Origin: JAQUTK01 sp963677415
Lineage (GTDB): Bacteria; Bacteroidota; Bacteroidia; Bacteroidales; JAQUTK01
Reading direction: 5' to 3'
NCBI GenBank assembly: GCA_963677415.2
Contig: CAXXFJ010000002.1
Span: 62,001 to 126,000 of the forward strand
Length of the DNA: 64,000 nucleotides
Under the pieces are notes generated by a model, which saw only the letters and a program-made list of their open reading frames with translations, ran no database searches and had not been told where the DNA came from. Made by a program: the position numbers and the translations under genes. Of this stretch, positions 18,002 through 26,709 are shown in pieces. Within the stretch, counting starts at the first letter, position 1, and every line of letters begins with the position of its first letter.

Positions 18002-18041
18002 ACAGAAACCGGGTAAGTTATCCGGTTTTATAATCAATCGC

Positions 18042-18926
18042 ATGAAAAATTTCCTGACACGTACATTCACCGGAGTAATATTTGTTGTGCTTCTTGTAGG
18101 AAGTATCTTATTACAATCATACATTTTCCTCTCGGTTTTTGCTCTTATAGTTGCTCTAAGTCTCTGGGAGTTTTACCATCTTGTCGTTTCACTTAAAGAG
18201 AAATCCCAGATTGAAAAATGGGCTGGGATACTCTGTGGGACATATTTCTTTATCGCATCCTATTTCTTTGTCAATGGACTCACTTCTATTCGTCTCTTCC
18301 TGCCCTATATCTTTTATCTGATTTTTATTATTATCTGCGAAATCTACAAGAATGCAAAGAACCCGATAGCAAACATTGCATATACATTGATGGGGCAAAT
18401 TTATATTGTACTTCCTTTTTCGCTGTTCAACTTATTCTATGCTCCCGCTGAAAGTGCCGGGATGGGATTTATCGGGAATAATGGCAATTTATCCGCTGCT
18501 TTTATCTCCTTTGATTACATACAAAGAGCAATACTACCGCTTAGTATATTCGTATTTATATGGATTAATGATACCTTCGCCTATCTATTCGGCGTTTGCT
18601 TTGGTAAACATCGTTTATTCGAACGCATCTCACCAAAAAAATCATGGGAAGGGTTCTTTGGAGGTGCAGCAATGACAATCGTAGTTGCATGTATCTGCGG
18701 CCACTATTTACCTCAACTGACCACTTTAAAATGGATTGGATTTTCTCTAACAGTTGTAATAGCAGGCACCTATGGAGACTTATTTGAATCATTACTAAAA
18801 CGAACTGTCGGCGTAAAAGATTCAGGGATGCTGCTGCCCGGACATGGAGGTATTCTTGATCGTTTTGACAGTGCACTACTTGCTATCCCCGCTTCCATTC
18901 TATATTTAAATCTGATCACATATTAA
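18042..18926 (+). CDS. cdsA: Phosphatidate cytidylyltransferase
   Basis: CdsA makes CDP-diacylglycerol from phosphatidate and CTP, the precursor of phosphatidylethanolamine and other phospholipids, at the inner membrane. The protein (294 residues from MKNFLTRTFTG) is mostly membrane-spanning and ends with the family signature: SPKKSWEGFFGG, then GDLFESLLKR-GVKDSG-LLPGHGGILDRFDS. The open frame extends further upstream into the ftsH tail, but the ATG at 18042 starts the conserved N-terminus. It is the third gene of the rsfS-ftsH-cdsA block and is 14 nt from the mutarotase gene. Confidence 0.96.
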   Translation: MKNFLTRTFTGVIFVVLLVGSILLQSYIFLSVFALIVALSLWEFYHLVVSLKEKSQIEKWAGILCGTYFFIASYFFVNGLTSIRLFLPYIFYLIFIIICEIYKNAKNPIANIAYTLMGQIYIVLPFSLFNLFYAPAESAGMGFIGNNGNLSAAFISFDYIQRAILPLSIFVFIWINDTFAYLFGVCFGKHRLFERISPKKSWEGFFGGAAMTIVVACICGHYLPQLTTLKWIGFSLTVVIAGTYGDLFESLLKRTVGVKDSGMLLPGHGGILDRFDSALLAIPASILYLNLITY

Positions 18927-18940
18927 CGAGACACCTCATT

Positions 18941-19324
18941 ATGGATAACAAACAAGGTTATACGGTCAAGCAGTTTGATCAACCCGTAAAACGCTATTGT
19001 CAGACTCTAGATCTGAAAGAGAATCCCGAACTGATTGCAGAATATCGTAAACGTCACAGCAAAGAGAACTCATGGAAAGAGATTCGCGAAGGCATAAAAG
19101 AAGTCGGCATTCTTGAAATGGAACTTTATATCCTTGGATCCCGATTGTTTATGATTGTAGAGACACCGCTGGATTTTGAGTGGGACAAGGCAATGAATAA
19201 ACTAAGCACACTTTCCCGTCAAGCTGAATGGGAAGAATACATGTCCATTTTTCAGAAAGCCAGCCCCGGTGCCACTTCAGCTGAAAAATGGAAACTCATG
19301 GAGCGCATGTTCTTCTTGTACTAA
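18941..19324 (+). CDS. L-fucose/L-rhamnose mutarotase (DUF718 family)
   Basis: A 127-residue cytosolic protein of the RhaM family, which interconverts sugar anomers before isomerisation. Family features are visible: LDLKENPELIAEYRKRHS (catalytic His of the YRKRH segment), ILEMELYILGSRLFMIVET and the C-terminal WKLMERMFFLY. The RhaM family covers L-rhamnose and L-fucose; because fucP follows by 21 nt, fucose is the likelier substrate here. It starts 14 nt after cdsA, so it may share the ftsH-cdsA transcript, an odd placement for a sugar-catabolism gene. Confidence 0.85.
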   Translation: MDNKQGYTVKQFDQPVKRYCQTLDLKENPELIAEYRKRHSKENSWKEIREGIKEVGILEMELYILGSRLFMIVETPLDFEWDKAMNKLSTLSRQAEWEEYMSIFQKASPGATSAEKWKLMERMFFLY

Positions 19325-19345
19325 TAAAATAAACTCTAATATCTT

Positions 19346-20734
19346 ATGAACCAAACATTTAAAACGTCTCTTTTCAAAGGAAAAGACGGCACGAATTACC
19401 TTGTTCCTTTCATATTGGTTACTTCTCTGTTCTTCTTCTGGGGAGTGGCAAATAATATGACCGATACCCTACTTGCAGCTTTCAAAAACATTATGGAGAT
19501 GAATGATTTTCAAACATCATTCATACAAATGGCCTTTTACGGTTCATATGCATGTTTTGCAATTCCAGCCGCTCTTCTGATTCGCAAGTATAACTTTAAA
19601 AGCGGAATCATCTTCGGACTTATTCTCTATGCAGCAGGTACCTTTCTTTTTTATCCTGCCAGCCAGTTGGGATCATATGCATTCTTCCTCTTTGCCATCT
19701 ATATTATGGCTGGTGGATGCTCCATACTGGAAACTACTGCCAATCCGTATATTCTCTCCATGGGAAGTCCGGAAAGTGCTACCCGTCGCCTGAATTTTGC
19801 CCAATCCTTCAACCCTATCGGTTCAATAACAGGTATTGCGCTCAGTCAGTACTTTATTCTGTCCCAATTGAGTGCCAATAAAAATCAAATGGATGCACAA
19901 CAACTGCAAGTAGCTCAAACCCATGAATTATTTGCTGTTACTACAACTTATATGTGTGTGGGGATAACCTTACTGGTTCTTCTGTTTATCATTCTTTCTT
20001 ATAAGAATATGCCCAAAGGATCAGATACCGACAAGACTTCTTTCATTCACACAATGAAGAGTCTTGCAAAACGAAAGAACTATACTGCTGGAGTAATTGC
20101 ACAATTCTTTTACGTAGGTGCTCAGATTGGAGTTTGGTCTTACACAATTCGTTATGTGATGAAAACTCTCGGAATGGTAGACCTTACTACAGATGCAATA
20201 ATTCCTGCAAAAGTAACCGAATTCATACAGAATTACCCTTTATGGAGCGATATATGGAATTTCGGTCCGCAGACCACAGCTGAGAATATAGGTAACTCAT
20301 TTTACCTCGCCTCTATTGTCCTCTTTATGTGCTCACGTTTTATCTTTACCGCACTGATGAAATACCTTCAACCGGGATTGCTGCTGGCTTTTGCTGCTTT
20401 CTGTGCAGTGGTAGCGACTTTGGTTTCAATATTTAGCTACGGAATGACCGGTGTCATCGGATTAGTTATCATCTCTTTCTTTATGTCACTGATGTTTCCT
20501 ACTATTTACGGACTGGCATTGAACGGGCTTCATGGTGGGGAAGCTAAAGTCGGAGGTTCCTTCCTTGTCATGGCTATTCTGGGTGGGGCATTGATGACCA
20601 CTTTGCAAGGATATGTTTCCACTACTGCCGGTGATATCAGAGCGTCCTACTGGGTACCTCTGATCGGCTTTGCCGTAGTAGCGTTCTATGGACTTCTAAC
20701 ACATAATCTTGAAAAGCCTGTACGTGATAAATAA
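19346..20734 (+). CDS. fucP: L-fucose:H+ symporter
   Basis: A 462-residue major facilitator protein with about 12 membrane segments that imports L-fucose with protons. FucP-family traits include the N-terminal FILVTSLFFFWGVANNMTDTLLAAFK segment with its conserved Asp and Asn residues, the early FQTSFIQMAFYGSYACFAIPAALLIRKYNFKSG loop, SILETTANPYI and the RRLNFAQSFNPIGS motif. It pairs with the mutarotase upstream. The isomerase, kinase and aldolase of fucose breakdown are not in the window. Confidence 0.93.
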   Translation: MNQTFKTSLFKGKDGTNYLVPFILVTSLFFFWGVANNMTDTLLAAFKNIMEMNDFQTSFIQMAFYGSYACFAIPAALLIRKYNFKSGIIFGLILYAAGTFLFYPASQLGSYAFFLFAIYIMAGGCSILETTANPYILSMGSPESATRRLNFAQSFNPIGSITGIALSQYFILSQLSANKNQMDAQQLQVAQTHELFAVTTTYMCVGITLLVLLFIILSYKNMPKGSDTDKTSFIHTMKSLAKRKNYTAGVIAQFFYVGAQIGVWSYTIRYVMKTLGMVDLTTDAIIPAKVTEFIQNYPLWSDIWNFGPQTTAENIGNSFYLASIVLFMCSRFIFTALMKYLQPGLLLAFAAFCAVVATLVSIFSYGMTGVIGLVIISFFMSLMFPTIYGLALNGLHGGEAKVGGSFLVMAILGGALMTTLQGYVSTTAGDIRASYWVPLIGFAVVAFYGLLTHNLEKPVRDK

Positions 20735-20826
20735 CATCAGAAGTAATTTCCTAAAGAATATTTAATACTTAACCTTTTGATAGTTAAACATCGCTAATAC
20801 CAAGAAAATAGATGGAAGAAAGTATG

Positions 20827-20854
20827 TTGCGTAACATAAAAAGATTTATCTTTG
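20827..20854 (+). promoter_or_regulatory. Promoter of the small RNA
   Basis: TTG (20827-20829), a 17-nt spacer and TATCTTTG (20847-20854) give a near-consensus Bacteroidetes promoter pointing at the hairpin-ended transcript described next. There is also a short inverted pair, GTTGC/GCAAC, around the box. Confidence 0.6.
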
Positions 20855-20859
20855 CAACA

Positions 20860-20926
20860 TGTTTTTCATGGTATTAGATTTAAGGTTAAGGAAGATTGGT
20901 TGTCGCGAGACAACCTTCTTTTTTTA
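20860..20926 (+). ncRNA. Candidate small RNA between fucP and the pseudouridine synthase gene
   Basis: The predicted transcript starts near 20860 and ends at a strong intrinsic terminator: stem GGTTGTC (20898-20904)/GACAACC (20909-20915) with a GCGA loop, extended by GAAG/CTTC pairing, then TTCTTTTTTT. The 5' part, CATGTTTTTCATGGTATTAG followed by ATTTAAGGTTAA, recalls a sequence that I remember as recurring at many Bacteroides promoters and small RNAs, possibly a paralogous sRNA family; this is unverified. It could instead be an attenuated leader of the following gene, whose start is 69 nt past the T run. Confidence 0.6.
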
Positions 20927-20994
20927 TAGTACCTTTGCTCCGACATTTATTTCACTCAATACTTCTGTTATATCATAAATAATATCCCCATATC

Positions 20995-22164
20995 ATGTTC
21001 AAGCCAGAAAAAGCAGGAAAAACTGCAAAACCAGAAAATGCAAGAAGAGTTGCTAAGCCAGAAGATACTAGAAGAGCTGCAAAGACAGAAGATTCTAGAA
21101 GGATTGCTAAGCCAGAAAATATTAGAAGGGCTGCCAGGACAGGGACTACCAGGACAGATGATACTAGAAGGGCTGCCAAGACAGGGACTGTTAGGACAGA
21201 AGATACTAGAAGAAATGCTAAGCCAGAAAATGCGGGAAGAGTTATAAGATCTGGTAAGCCTGTAATGCTGATGACTGGCGAGAACGAAAAGAAGTATCCT
21301 AGTTTTGAAGTTCGTGAGTCAACGGAATTACTCTCTTTTCTAATGGAAAAACTGCAAGGCATAAGTCGTAACTCAGCAAAATCTTACTGTACACTCAACT
21401 ATATAAGAGTAGATGACCGTGTAGAAAAACGCCCTAACGCACTTTTAAAGCCCGGACAAGTAGTCATAATTGATAAAACATCGCGTAGGAATGCATTTAA
21501 ACATCCGATGCTTGACATCATCTATGAAGACGCATGTGTCATCGTAGTAAATAAAAAAGAAGGTCTCCTCTCCGTTTCTGCTACTGAGAGCGACAGGGAG
21601 CTCACTGCTCATCGATTGTTGCAGGAATATATGAAGAAAAAGGACAAACGTAACCGCGTATTCGTAGTACATCGTTTGGATAGAGAAACCTCCGGATTGA
21701 TGATGTTTGTCAAAACAGCAGAAATTCAGCAAGCTTTTCGTGAAAATTGGAAACAAGTGGTCTATGAACGTAGTTATGTTGCTGTTGTGGAAGGAAGAAT
21801 AAAAAAAGAATACGACACTATCCGCTCTTGGATCAAAGAAAATAAAGACTTTCTAAATTACTCATCACAAACACAAGGTGACGGACAAGAAGCAGTCACA
21901 CATTATAAAGTTATTAAACGCGGAGCAACACGTACTCTGATTGATGTTCATCTTGAAACGGGAAGAAAAAATCAGATCCGCGTACATATGTATGATATTG
22001 AGCACAGTATTGTTGGAGATCAAAAATATGGCATTTCTGGCAATGATCCTATCGGAAGGTTATGCTTACATGCCAAAGTGCTTTCTTTTTATCACCCAAA
22101 GACCAATGAACTGAGACATTTTGAAACTCCGGTGCCAAAATCATTCCTTTCATTAATTAAATAA
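20995..22164 (+). CDS. RluA-family pseudouridine synthase with repetitive basic N-terminus
   Basis: A 389-residue enzyme that isomerises uridine in rRNA or tRNA. Residues 3-84 are eight tandem copies of a 9-residue unit (consensus K-P-E-D/N-x-R-R-x-A), two of them with a 5-residue insert (RTGTT/KTGTV type). Next come an S4-like RNA-binding region (LLSFLMEKLQGISRNSAKSY with VDDRVEKRPN) and the catalytic domain with VVNKKEGLLSV, HRLDRETSGLM (catalytic Asp) and ETGRKNQIRVHM. The catalytic part is typical of the RluD/RluA group, but the specific target cannot be told. The N-terminal repeats are an unusual addition, possibly for RNA binding. Confidence 0.92.
   Translation: MFKPEKAGKTAKPENARRVAKPEDTRRAAKTEDSRRIAKPENIRRAARTGTTRTDDTRRAAKTGTVRTEDTRRNAKPENAGRVIRSGKPVMLMTGENEKKYPSFEVRESTELLSFLMEKLQGISRNSAKSYCTLNYIRVDDRVEKRPNALLKPGQVVIIDKTSRRNAFKHPMLDIIYEDACVIVVNKKEGLLSVSATESDRELTAHRLLQEYMKKKDKRNRVFVVHRLDRETSGLMMFVKTAEIQQAFRENWKQVVYERSYVAVVEGRIKKEYDTIRSWIKENKDFLNYSSQTQGDGQEAVTHYKVIKRGATRTLIDVHLETGRKNQIRVHMYDIEHSIVGDQKYGISGNDPIGRLCLHAKVLSFYHPKTNELRHFETPVPKSFLSLIK
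21001..21246 (+). repeat. Tandem 27-bp coding repeats
   Basis: Eight units of 27 nt, two carrying an extra 15 nt, encode the K/R-P/T-E-x-x-R-R-x-A repeats of the pseudouridine synthase. Units differ by point changes but keep the frame. Copy number could change by slippage without breaking the gene. Confidence 0.8.
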
Positions 22165-22184
22165 CCTCCTTTTCTACAGAAGAG

Positions 22185-22239
22185 TATCAAAGATTTTGTC
22201 TATCTTTTTTTGAAAAAAAGACAGACAAAATCTTTGATA
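22185..22239 (+). terminator. Long hairpin downstream of the pseudouridine synthase
   Basis: A 17-bp perfect inverted repeat (22185-22201 with 22223-22239) whose inner part TCTTTTTTTGAAAAAAAGA also pairs. It probably ends the upstream transcript. The TTTG of the gdhA promoter (22233-22236) lies within its right arm. Confidence 0.65.
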
Positions 22240-22263
22240 TGAATTGAAATACTTCTATTTTTG
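22233..22263 (+). promoter_or_regulatory. Promoter of the first glutamate dehydrogenase
   Basis: TTTG (22233-22236), 19-nt spacer, TATTTTTG (22256-22263): a full match to the Bacteroidetes consensus. The predicted transcript starts near 22270, 31 nt before the ATG. Its upstream element overlaps the preceding hairpin. Confidence 0.75.
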
Positions 22264-22300
22264 CCTTCCGGTAAACTAATCAACAATTATTTATTAGATC

Positions 22301-23635
22301 ATGGATGCAAAAAAGGTTTTAGAAGACCTGAAAAGAAGATTCCCTAATGAAGTGGAATATCATCAGGCAGTAGAAGAAGTTTTAAGTACTATCGAAGAAG
22401 AGTACAACAAACACCCGGAGTTTGATAAGGTGAATTTAATTGAACGTCTTTGTATTCCTGATCGCGTATTCCAATTCCGCGTTACTTGGATGAATGACAA
22501 AGGAAACATTCAAACGAATATGGGCTACCGTATTCAACACAACAACGTTATTGGCCCGTACAAAGGTGGTCTGCGTTTCCACAGTTCTGTAAACCTTGGA
22601 ATATTGAAGTTCCTTGCTTTTGAACAAACGTTCAAAAACGCTCTGACTACCCTCCCAATGGGTGGCGCTAAAGGTGGAGCAGACTTCACTCCTCGTGGCA
22701 AATCAAATGCTGAAGTAATGCGTTTCTGCCAGTCTTTCATGCTTGAACTATCAAAACACATTGGACCAGACACTGACGTTCCTGCCGGAGATATCGGAGT
22801 TGGTGGACGTGAAATTGGTTACATGTTTGGTATGTACAAGAAGCTGAGAAGTGAATTTACAGGAGTATTGACCGGTAAGAGCATTGAATTTGGTGGTTCA
22901 TTAATTCGTCCGGAAGCTACCGGCTATGGTAACATCTATTTCCTGATGGAAATGCTTAAGACCAAAGGTACAGACTTAAAAGGTAAGTCTTGTTTGATTT
23001 CCGGTTCAGGGAATGTTGCTCAGTACACAGCGGAGAAAGTACTCGAACTAGGAGGTAAAGTACTAACAATGTCTGATTCTAACGGTTACATCTATGATCC
23101 GGACGGAATAACAACAGAGAAACTGAACTACATCATGGAATTGAAGAACGTATATCGCGGCCGTATCAGCGAGTATGCTGACAAGTATGGTGTGAAATAT
23201 GTTGCAAGTGAAAGACCATGGGGCGAAAAAGCTGACATCGCATTACCTTCTGCTACACAGAACGAACTGAACGGCGACCACGCTCGTCAGTTGGTTGCTA
23301 ATGGTGTAATTGCAGTTTCTGAAGGTGCTAACATGCCTTCTACTCCTGAAGCTATCGAGGTATTCCAGAACGCTAAGATCCTTTACGCTCCCGGTAAGGC
23401 AGCTAATGCAGGTGGTGTATCTGTATCCGGACTGGAGATGTCGCAAAACTCAATCAGATTGAGCTGGACAGCAGAAGAAGTTGACAGTAAACTAAAGAGC
23501 ATCATGAAAGATATTCATGAAGCTTGTGTGAAATACGGTACCGAGCCCGATGGCTATGTAAACTATGTGAAGGGAGCCAATGTAGCCGGTTTTATGAAAG
23601 TCGCTAAAGCAATGATGGCTCAGGGCATATATTAA
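22301..23635 (+). CDS. gdhA: Glutamate dehydrogenase, NADP-type residues
   Basis: Catalyses reversible amination of 2-oxoglutarate to glutamate, the main ammonia-assimilation route in Bacteroides. The 444-residue protein is a hexameric family-I enzyme with the catalytic-lysine segments GPYKGGLRFHSSVN and LPMGGAKGGADF. In the Rossmann domain it has SGSGNVA and SDSNGYIYD, i.e. Ser at the positions equivalent to Phe238 and Pro262 of the NAD-specific Clostridium symbiosum enzyme. Serine at both is known to favour NADP, so I infer NADPH use in biosynthesis. A second paralogue lies convergently downstream. Confidence 0.96.
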   Translation: MDAKKVLEDLKRRFPNEVEYHQAVEEVLSTIEEEYNKHPEFDKVNLIERLCIPDRVFQFRVTWMNDKGNIQTNMGYRIQHNNVIGPYKGGLRFHSSVNLGILKFLAFEQTFKNALTTLPMGGAKGGADFTPRGKSNAEVMRFCQSFMLELSKHIGPDTDVPAGDIGVGGREIGYMFGMYKKLRSEFTGVLTGKSIEFGGSLIRPEATGYGNIYFLMEMLKTKGTDLKGKSCLISGSGNVAQYTAEKVLELGGKVLTMSDSNGYIYDPDGITTEKLNYIMELKNVYRGRISEYADKYGVKYVASERPWGEKADIALPSATQNELNGDHARQLVANGVIAVSEGANMPSTPEAIEVFQNAKILYAPGKAANAGGVSVSGLEMSQNSIRLSWTAEEVDSKLKSIMKDIHEACVKYGTEPDGYVNYVKGANVAGFMKVAKAMMAQGIY

Positions 23636-23651
23636 TTTGCCTATTTCATTT

Positions 23652-23688
23652 AAAGAGGGATGCTCCATTGGAGCATCCCTCTTTGTTT
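23652..23688 (+). terminator. Intrinsic terminator of gdhA
   Basis: A 15-bp perfect stem (AAAGAGGGATGCTCC/GGAGCATCCCTCTTT) with a 3-nt loop, followed by GTTT. It lies 16 nt past the gdhA stop. There is no T run on the minus strand, so it probably serves the plus-strand gene mainly. Confidence 0.85.
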
Positions 23689-23713
23689 CTATTAAAAAAA
23701 TGAATCTTAATGA

Positions 23714-25051
23714 TCAAATTACCCCTTGTGATATCATAGCACGGGCCACCTTCATAAAACCGGCTACATTGGCTCCCTTCACATAGTTTACATAGCCATC
23801 GGGCTCGGTACCAAAGGTAACACATTGCTTGTGAATGCTACTCATAATACTATGCAACTGACGATCAACCTCCTCGGACTGCCAACCGAGATGCATTGCA
23901 TTTTGCGACATCTCCAGTCCGGATACAGATACACCACCCGCATTGACCGCCTTTCCAGGGGCAAACAAAATTTTATGTTCAAGTAAACAATCAATCGCTT
24001 CTGGTGTACAACCCATATTGGATATCTCAGCAACACAGATCACACCATTGTTAATTAAATGCATCGCATCTTCACCGTTCAACTCATTTTGGATGGCACA
24101 AGGCAGAGCAATATCCACTTTAACTTCCCAGGGACGTCTACCTGATACAAATATAGCAGGAGGGAAACGATCAGCATACGGCTGTACCTCATCATTTCCT
24201 GAATCCCGAAGTTCGAGCATATAATCTATTTTCTCTCCTCTGATCCCCTCTTCATCATAAATATAACCATCCGGACCTGAAATAGCAACCACCTTTGCTC
24301 CCAACTGATCAGCTTTTGTGACAGCTCCCCATGCGACATTACCAAAGCCGGATACGGCAACACGCTTTCCTTTAAGATCAATGCCTTTTGTATATAGCAT
24401 CTGATTGACAAAATACAATCCTCCAAATCCTGTTGCTTCGGGACGAATCAGGGAACCTCCAAACTCCAAACCCTTTCCGGTAAAGGCTCCTGTAAATTCA
24501 TTTTTCAACTTCTTGTACATGCCATACATATAACCGATCTCTCTGGCTCCCACCCCGATATCTCCGGCAGGAACATCCGTGTCTGGTCCTATATGCTTCC
24601 ATAGTTCGAGCATAAATGCCTGACAAAAACGCATTACTTCTGCATTGGATTTGTTACGTATAGAATAATCTGAACCTCCCTTCGCTCCTCCCATCGGAAG
24701 TGTGGTCAGTGCATTCTTAAAGGTCTGTTCAAACCCTAGAAACTTAAGAGTAGATAATGTCACTGAAGAGTGAAAGCGGATGCCTCCTTTGTATGGACCA
24801 ATTGCATTGTTAAATTGAACACGATAACCCAGGTTCACCTGTACATTACCGCTATCATCCACCCAAGGCACTTTAAAAGTAAATATCCGATCCGGCTCAA
24901 CAAGCCGCTCTATGATCTTGGCTTTCTCAAATTCAGGGTGCTGATTATACACTTCTTCAATGGAAATCAGAACTTCCTTCACAGCTTGAAGGTATTCTGA
25001 TTCGCCTGGATGTCTGGCTTCTAACTGAGCCATCAGATTGTTAATATTCAT
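23714..25051 (-). CDS. Glutamate dehydrogenase paralogue, NAD-type residues
   Basis: A 445-residue paralogue of the convergent gdhA with the same catalytic segments (GPYKGGIRFHSSVT, LPMGGAKGGSDY). Its Rossmann domain reads SGFGNVA and SGPDGYIYD: Phe and Pro at the two cofactor-selecting positions, as in the NAD-specific enzyme of C. symbiosum. I therefore infer NAD(H) preference and a larger role in glutamate breakdown, or dual use. The two genes face each other across 78 bp that contain the gdhA terminator. Confidence 0.95.
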   Translation of the reverse strand: MNINNLMAQLEARHPGESEYLQAVKEVLISIEEVYNQHPEFEKAKIIERLVEPDRIFTFKVPWVDDSGNVQVNLGYRVQFNNAIGPYKGGIRFHSSVTLSTLKFLGFEQTFKNALTTLPMGGAKGGSDYSIRNKSNAEVMRFCQAFMLELWKHIGPDTDVPAGDIGVGAREIGYMYGMYKKLKNEFTGAFTGKGLEFGGSLIRPEATGFGGLYFVNQMLYTKGIDLKGKRVAVSGFGNVAWGAVTKADQLGAKVVAISGPDGYIYDEEGIRGEKIDYMLELRDSGNDEVQPYADRFPPAIFVSGRRPWEVKVDIALPCAIQNELNGEDAMHLINNGVICVAEISNMGCTPEAIDCLLEHKILFAPGKAVNAGGVSVSGLEMSQNAMHLGWQSEEVDRQLHSIMSSIHKQCVTFGTEPDGYVNYVKGANVAGFMKVARAMISQGVI

Positions 25052-25269
25052 GATATAAAAAAGTAGATTAGTAACACAAAGGTAGCTATTAAAAACAAAA
25101 TAAATGTCGCAAAATGATACTATTATTTACTTCACAGAGAGGACTGGAACTTTCTTAGAAACAGAGGGATGTATACCTGATTTCATCCTAAAGTGGTTCG
25201 GATCAATCATTCAAGTCACTTTCTTGGAACAATCTGATAGCTTAAATTTCATAATCCACATAAATAGAT

Positions 25270-25277
25270 TATTTTTG
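25270..25277 (+). promoter_or_regulatory. Promoter box of the aminopeptidase gene
   Basis: TATTTTTG at 25270-25277 with TTTC 19 nt upstream (25247-25250). Transcription should begin near 25284, downstream of the first in-frame ATG (25279); this decides the start of the gene in favour of 25315. Confidence 0.6.
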
Positions 25278-25314
25278 CATGAATAACCAGCTATTTATTT
25301 TATCACATACCACT

Positions 25315-26709
25315 ATGTTTGAAGCAAACGTCTATATCGAACGGAGAAAGAAACTTAAAGAGAGCATCACCTCAGGCATTCTCCTTTTTCCTGGCAATAC
25401 GGAGTCTCCGATGAATTATCCGGGTAACTGCTTTCATTTTCGTCAGGACAGCAGTTTCCTTTATTATTTTGGTCTGGATACTTCCGATTTATTTGGCTGC
25501 ATTGATATTGAGAGTGGTGAAGAGATTCTATTTGCAGATGAGTTAACCATTGAAGACATTGTCTGGATGGGCTATCAGCCTACTTTCTCCGATCAGGCCC
25601 GAGAAGTTGGTGTCCGCAAAGTATTGCCTGTTGACAAGCTGAAGGATTATCTCCATAAAGCTGCCTCACAAGGTAGGATGGTTCATTATTTACCCCCCTA
25701 TCAAGGCAAAATTACCATACGAATGAGCGAATTGCTGGGTATATCACCAGCGCAGATAGGCAGTTCCTATTCCGTACCACTTGTAAAGGCTGTGGTTGCC
25801 ATGCGTTCGATTAAAGAAGAACATGAGATTGCTGAGATTGAAAAAGCCTGTAAAGTAGGTTATGAGATGCATATCTCGGCTTTTTACAACTGCAGACCAG
25901 GAAAAAGCGAACAGGAATTATATGGCATCATGGAAGGCATTGCCTATCAACATGGATCAGGCACCTCTTTTTCCACTATCCTCTCTCAGAATGGAGAGAC
26001 ATTGCACAACTATAACCATTTCCAAACTCTTACAGAGGGGCGCCTTTTACTTGTTGATGCAGGTGCAGAAGCGCTCAGTCATTATTGCAGTGATCATACA
26101 CGTACGATCCCTGTCTCTGGAAAATTCACTCCTTTTCAGGCAGACATGTACAACCTGGTCGTAGCTGCCCAAGCAAAAGGCATCGAACTCTCTGCACCGG
26201 AAGTGACCAATCAGAGCATCCATCTTGCAGTCTGTAAGGTACTGGCAGAAGGTTTAAAAGATGCCGGAATAATGAAAGGAAATATCGATAACGCAGTTGC
26301 AGCTGGTGCTCCAGCCATGTTCCTTCCTTGCGGACTGGGTCACCATATGGGGCTTGATGTGCATGACATGGAAGGGCTCGGCGAAGACTATGTAGGCTAT
26401 AACGAGGTAGTCAAACGTATCCCGCTGTTTGGCTACAACCGTCTTCGTATGGGTAAGGCACTCAAGCCGGGCATGGTAATGACAGTCGAACCAGGAATAT
26501 ATTTCATACCCTCGCTGATTGCAAAATGGGAAGCAGAAGGATTGAATAAAGAGTTTATCGATTTCGAAGCAGCTAAAAAGCACATTGGTTTTGGAGGTGT
26601 CCGCCTTGAAGACGATATACTTATTACCTCTAATGGAAACCGGATATTGGGAGAAAAACGACTTCCAACGACCATTGAAGAAGTGCTTTCTGCTATGAAT
26701 GAAAAGTAA
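25315..26709 (+). CDS. pepP: Aminopeptidase P family (Xaa-Pro) metallopeptidase
   Basis: Removes N-terminal residues preceding proline, using two metal ions; cytosolic. The 464-residue protein starts MFEANVYIERRKKLKE. An N-terminal creatinase-like domain is followed by an M24 pita-bread domain with all five ligands visible: Asp in LLVDAGAEALSHYCSDHTRT (two Asp), His in LGHHMGLDVHD, Glu in TVEPGIYF and Glu in GVRLEDDILIT. Its 3' end overlaps the convergent kinase gene by 17 bp. Confidence 0.92.
   Translation: MFEANVYIERRKKLKESITSGILLFPGNTESPMNYPGNCFHFRQDSSFLYYFGLDTSDLFGCIDIESGEEILFADELTIEDIVWMGYQPTFSDQAREVGVRKVLPVDKLKDYLHKAASQGRMVHYLPPYQGKITIRMSELLGISPAQIGSSYSVPLVKAVVAMRSIKEEHEIAEIEKACKVGYEMHISAFYNCRPGKSEQELYGIMEGIAYQHGSGTSFSTILSQNGETLHNYNHFQTLTEGRLLLVDAGAEALSHYCSDHTRTIPVSGKFTPFQADMYNLVVAAQAKGIELSAPEVTNQSIHLAVCKVLAEGLKDAGIMKGNIDNAVAAGAPAMFLPCGLGHHMGLDVHDMEGLGEDYVGYNEVVKRIPLFGYNRLRMGKALKPGMVMTVEPGIYFIPSLIAKWEAEGLNKEFIDFEAAKKHIGFGGVRLEDDILITSNGNRILGEKRLPTTIEEVLSAMNEK

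Noticed and set aside
20973..21362. 129-codon minus-strand frame rich in Leu/Val/Ser
   Set aside because: It is the antisense of the tandem repeats in the pseudouridine synthase gene and has no independent support.
25104..25286. 60-codon frame between the second glutamate dehydrogenase and pepP
   Set aside because: It runs through the pepP promoter box, has no recognised family and only reflects a short chance frame.
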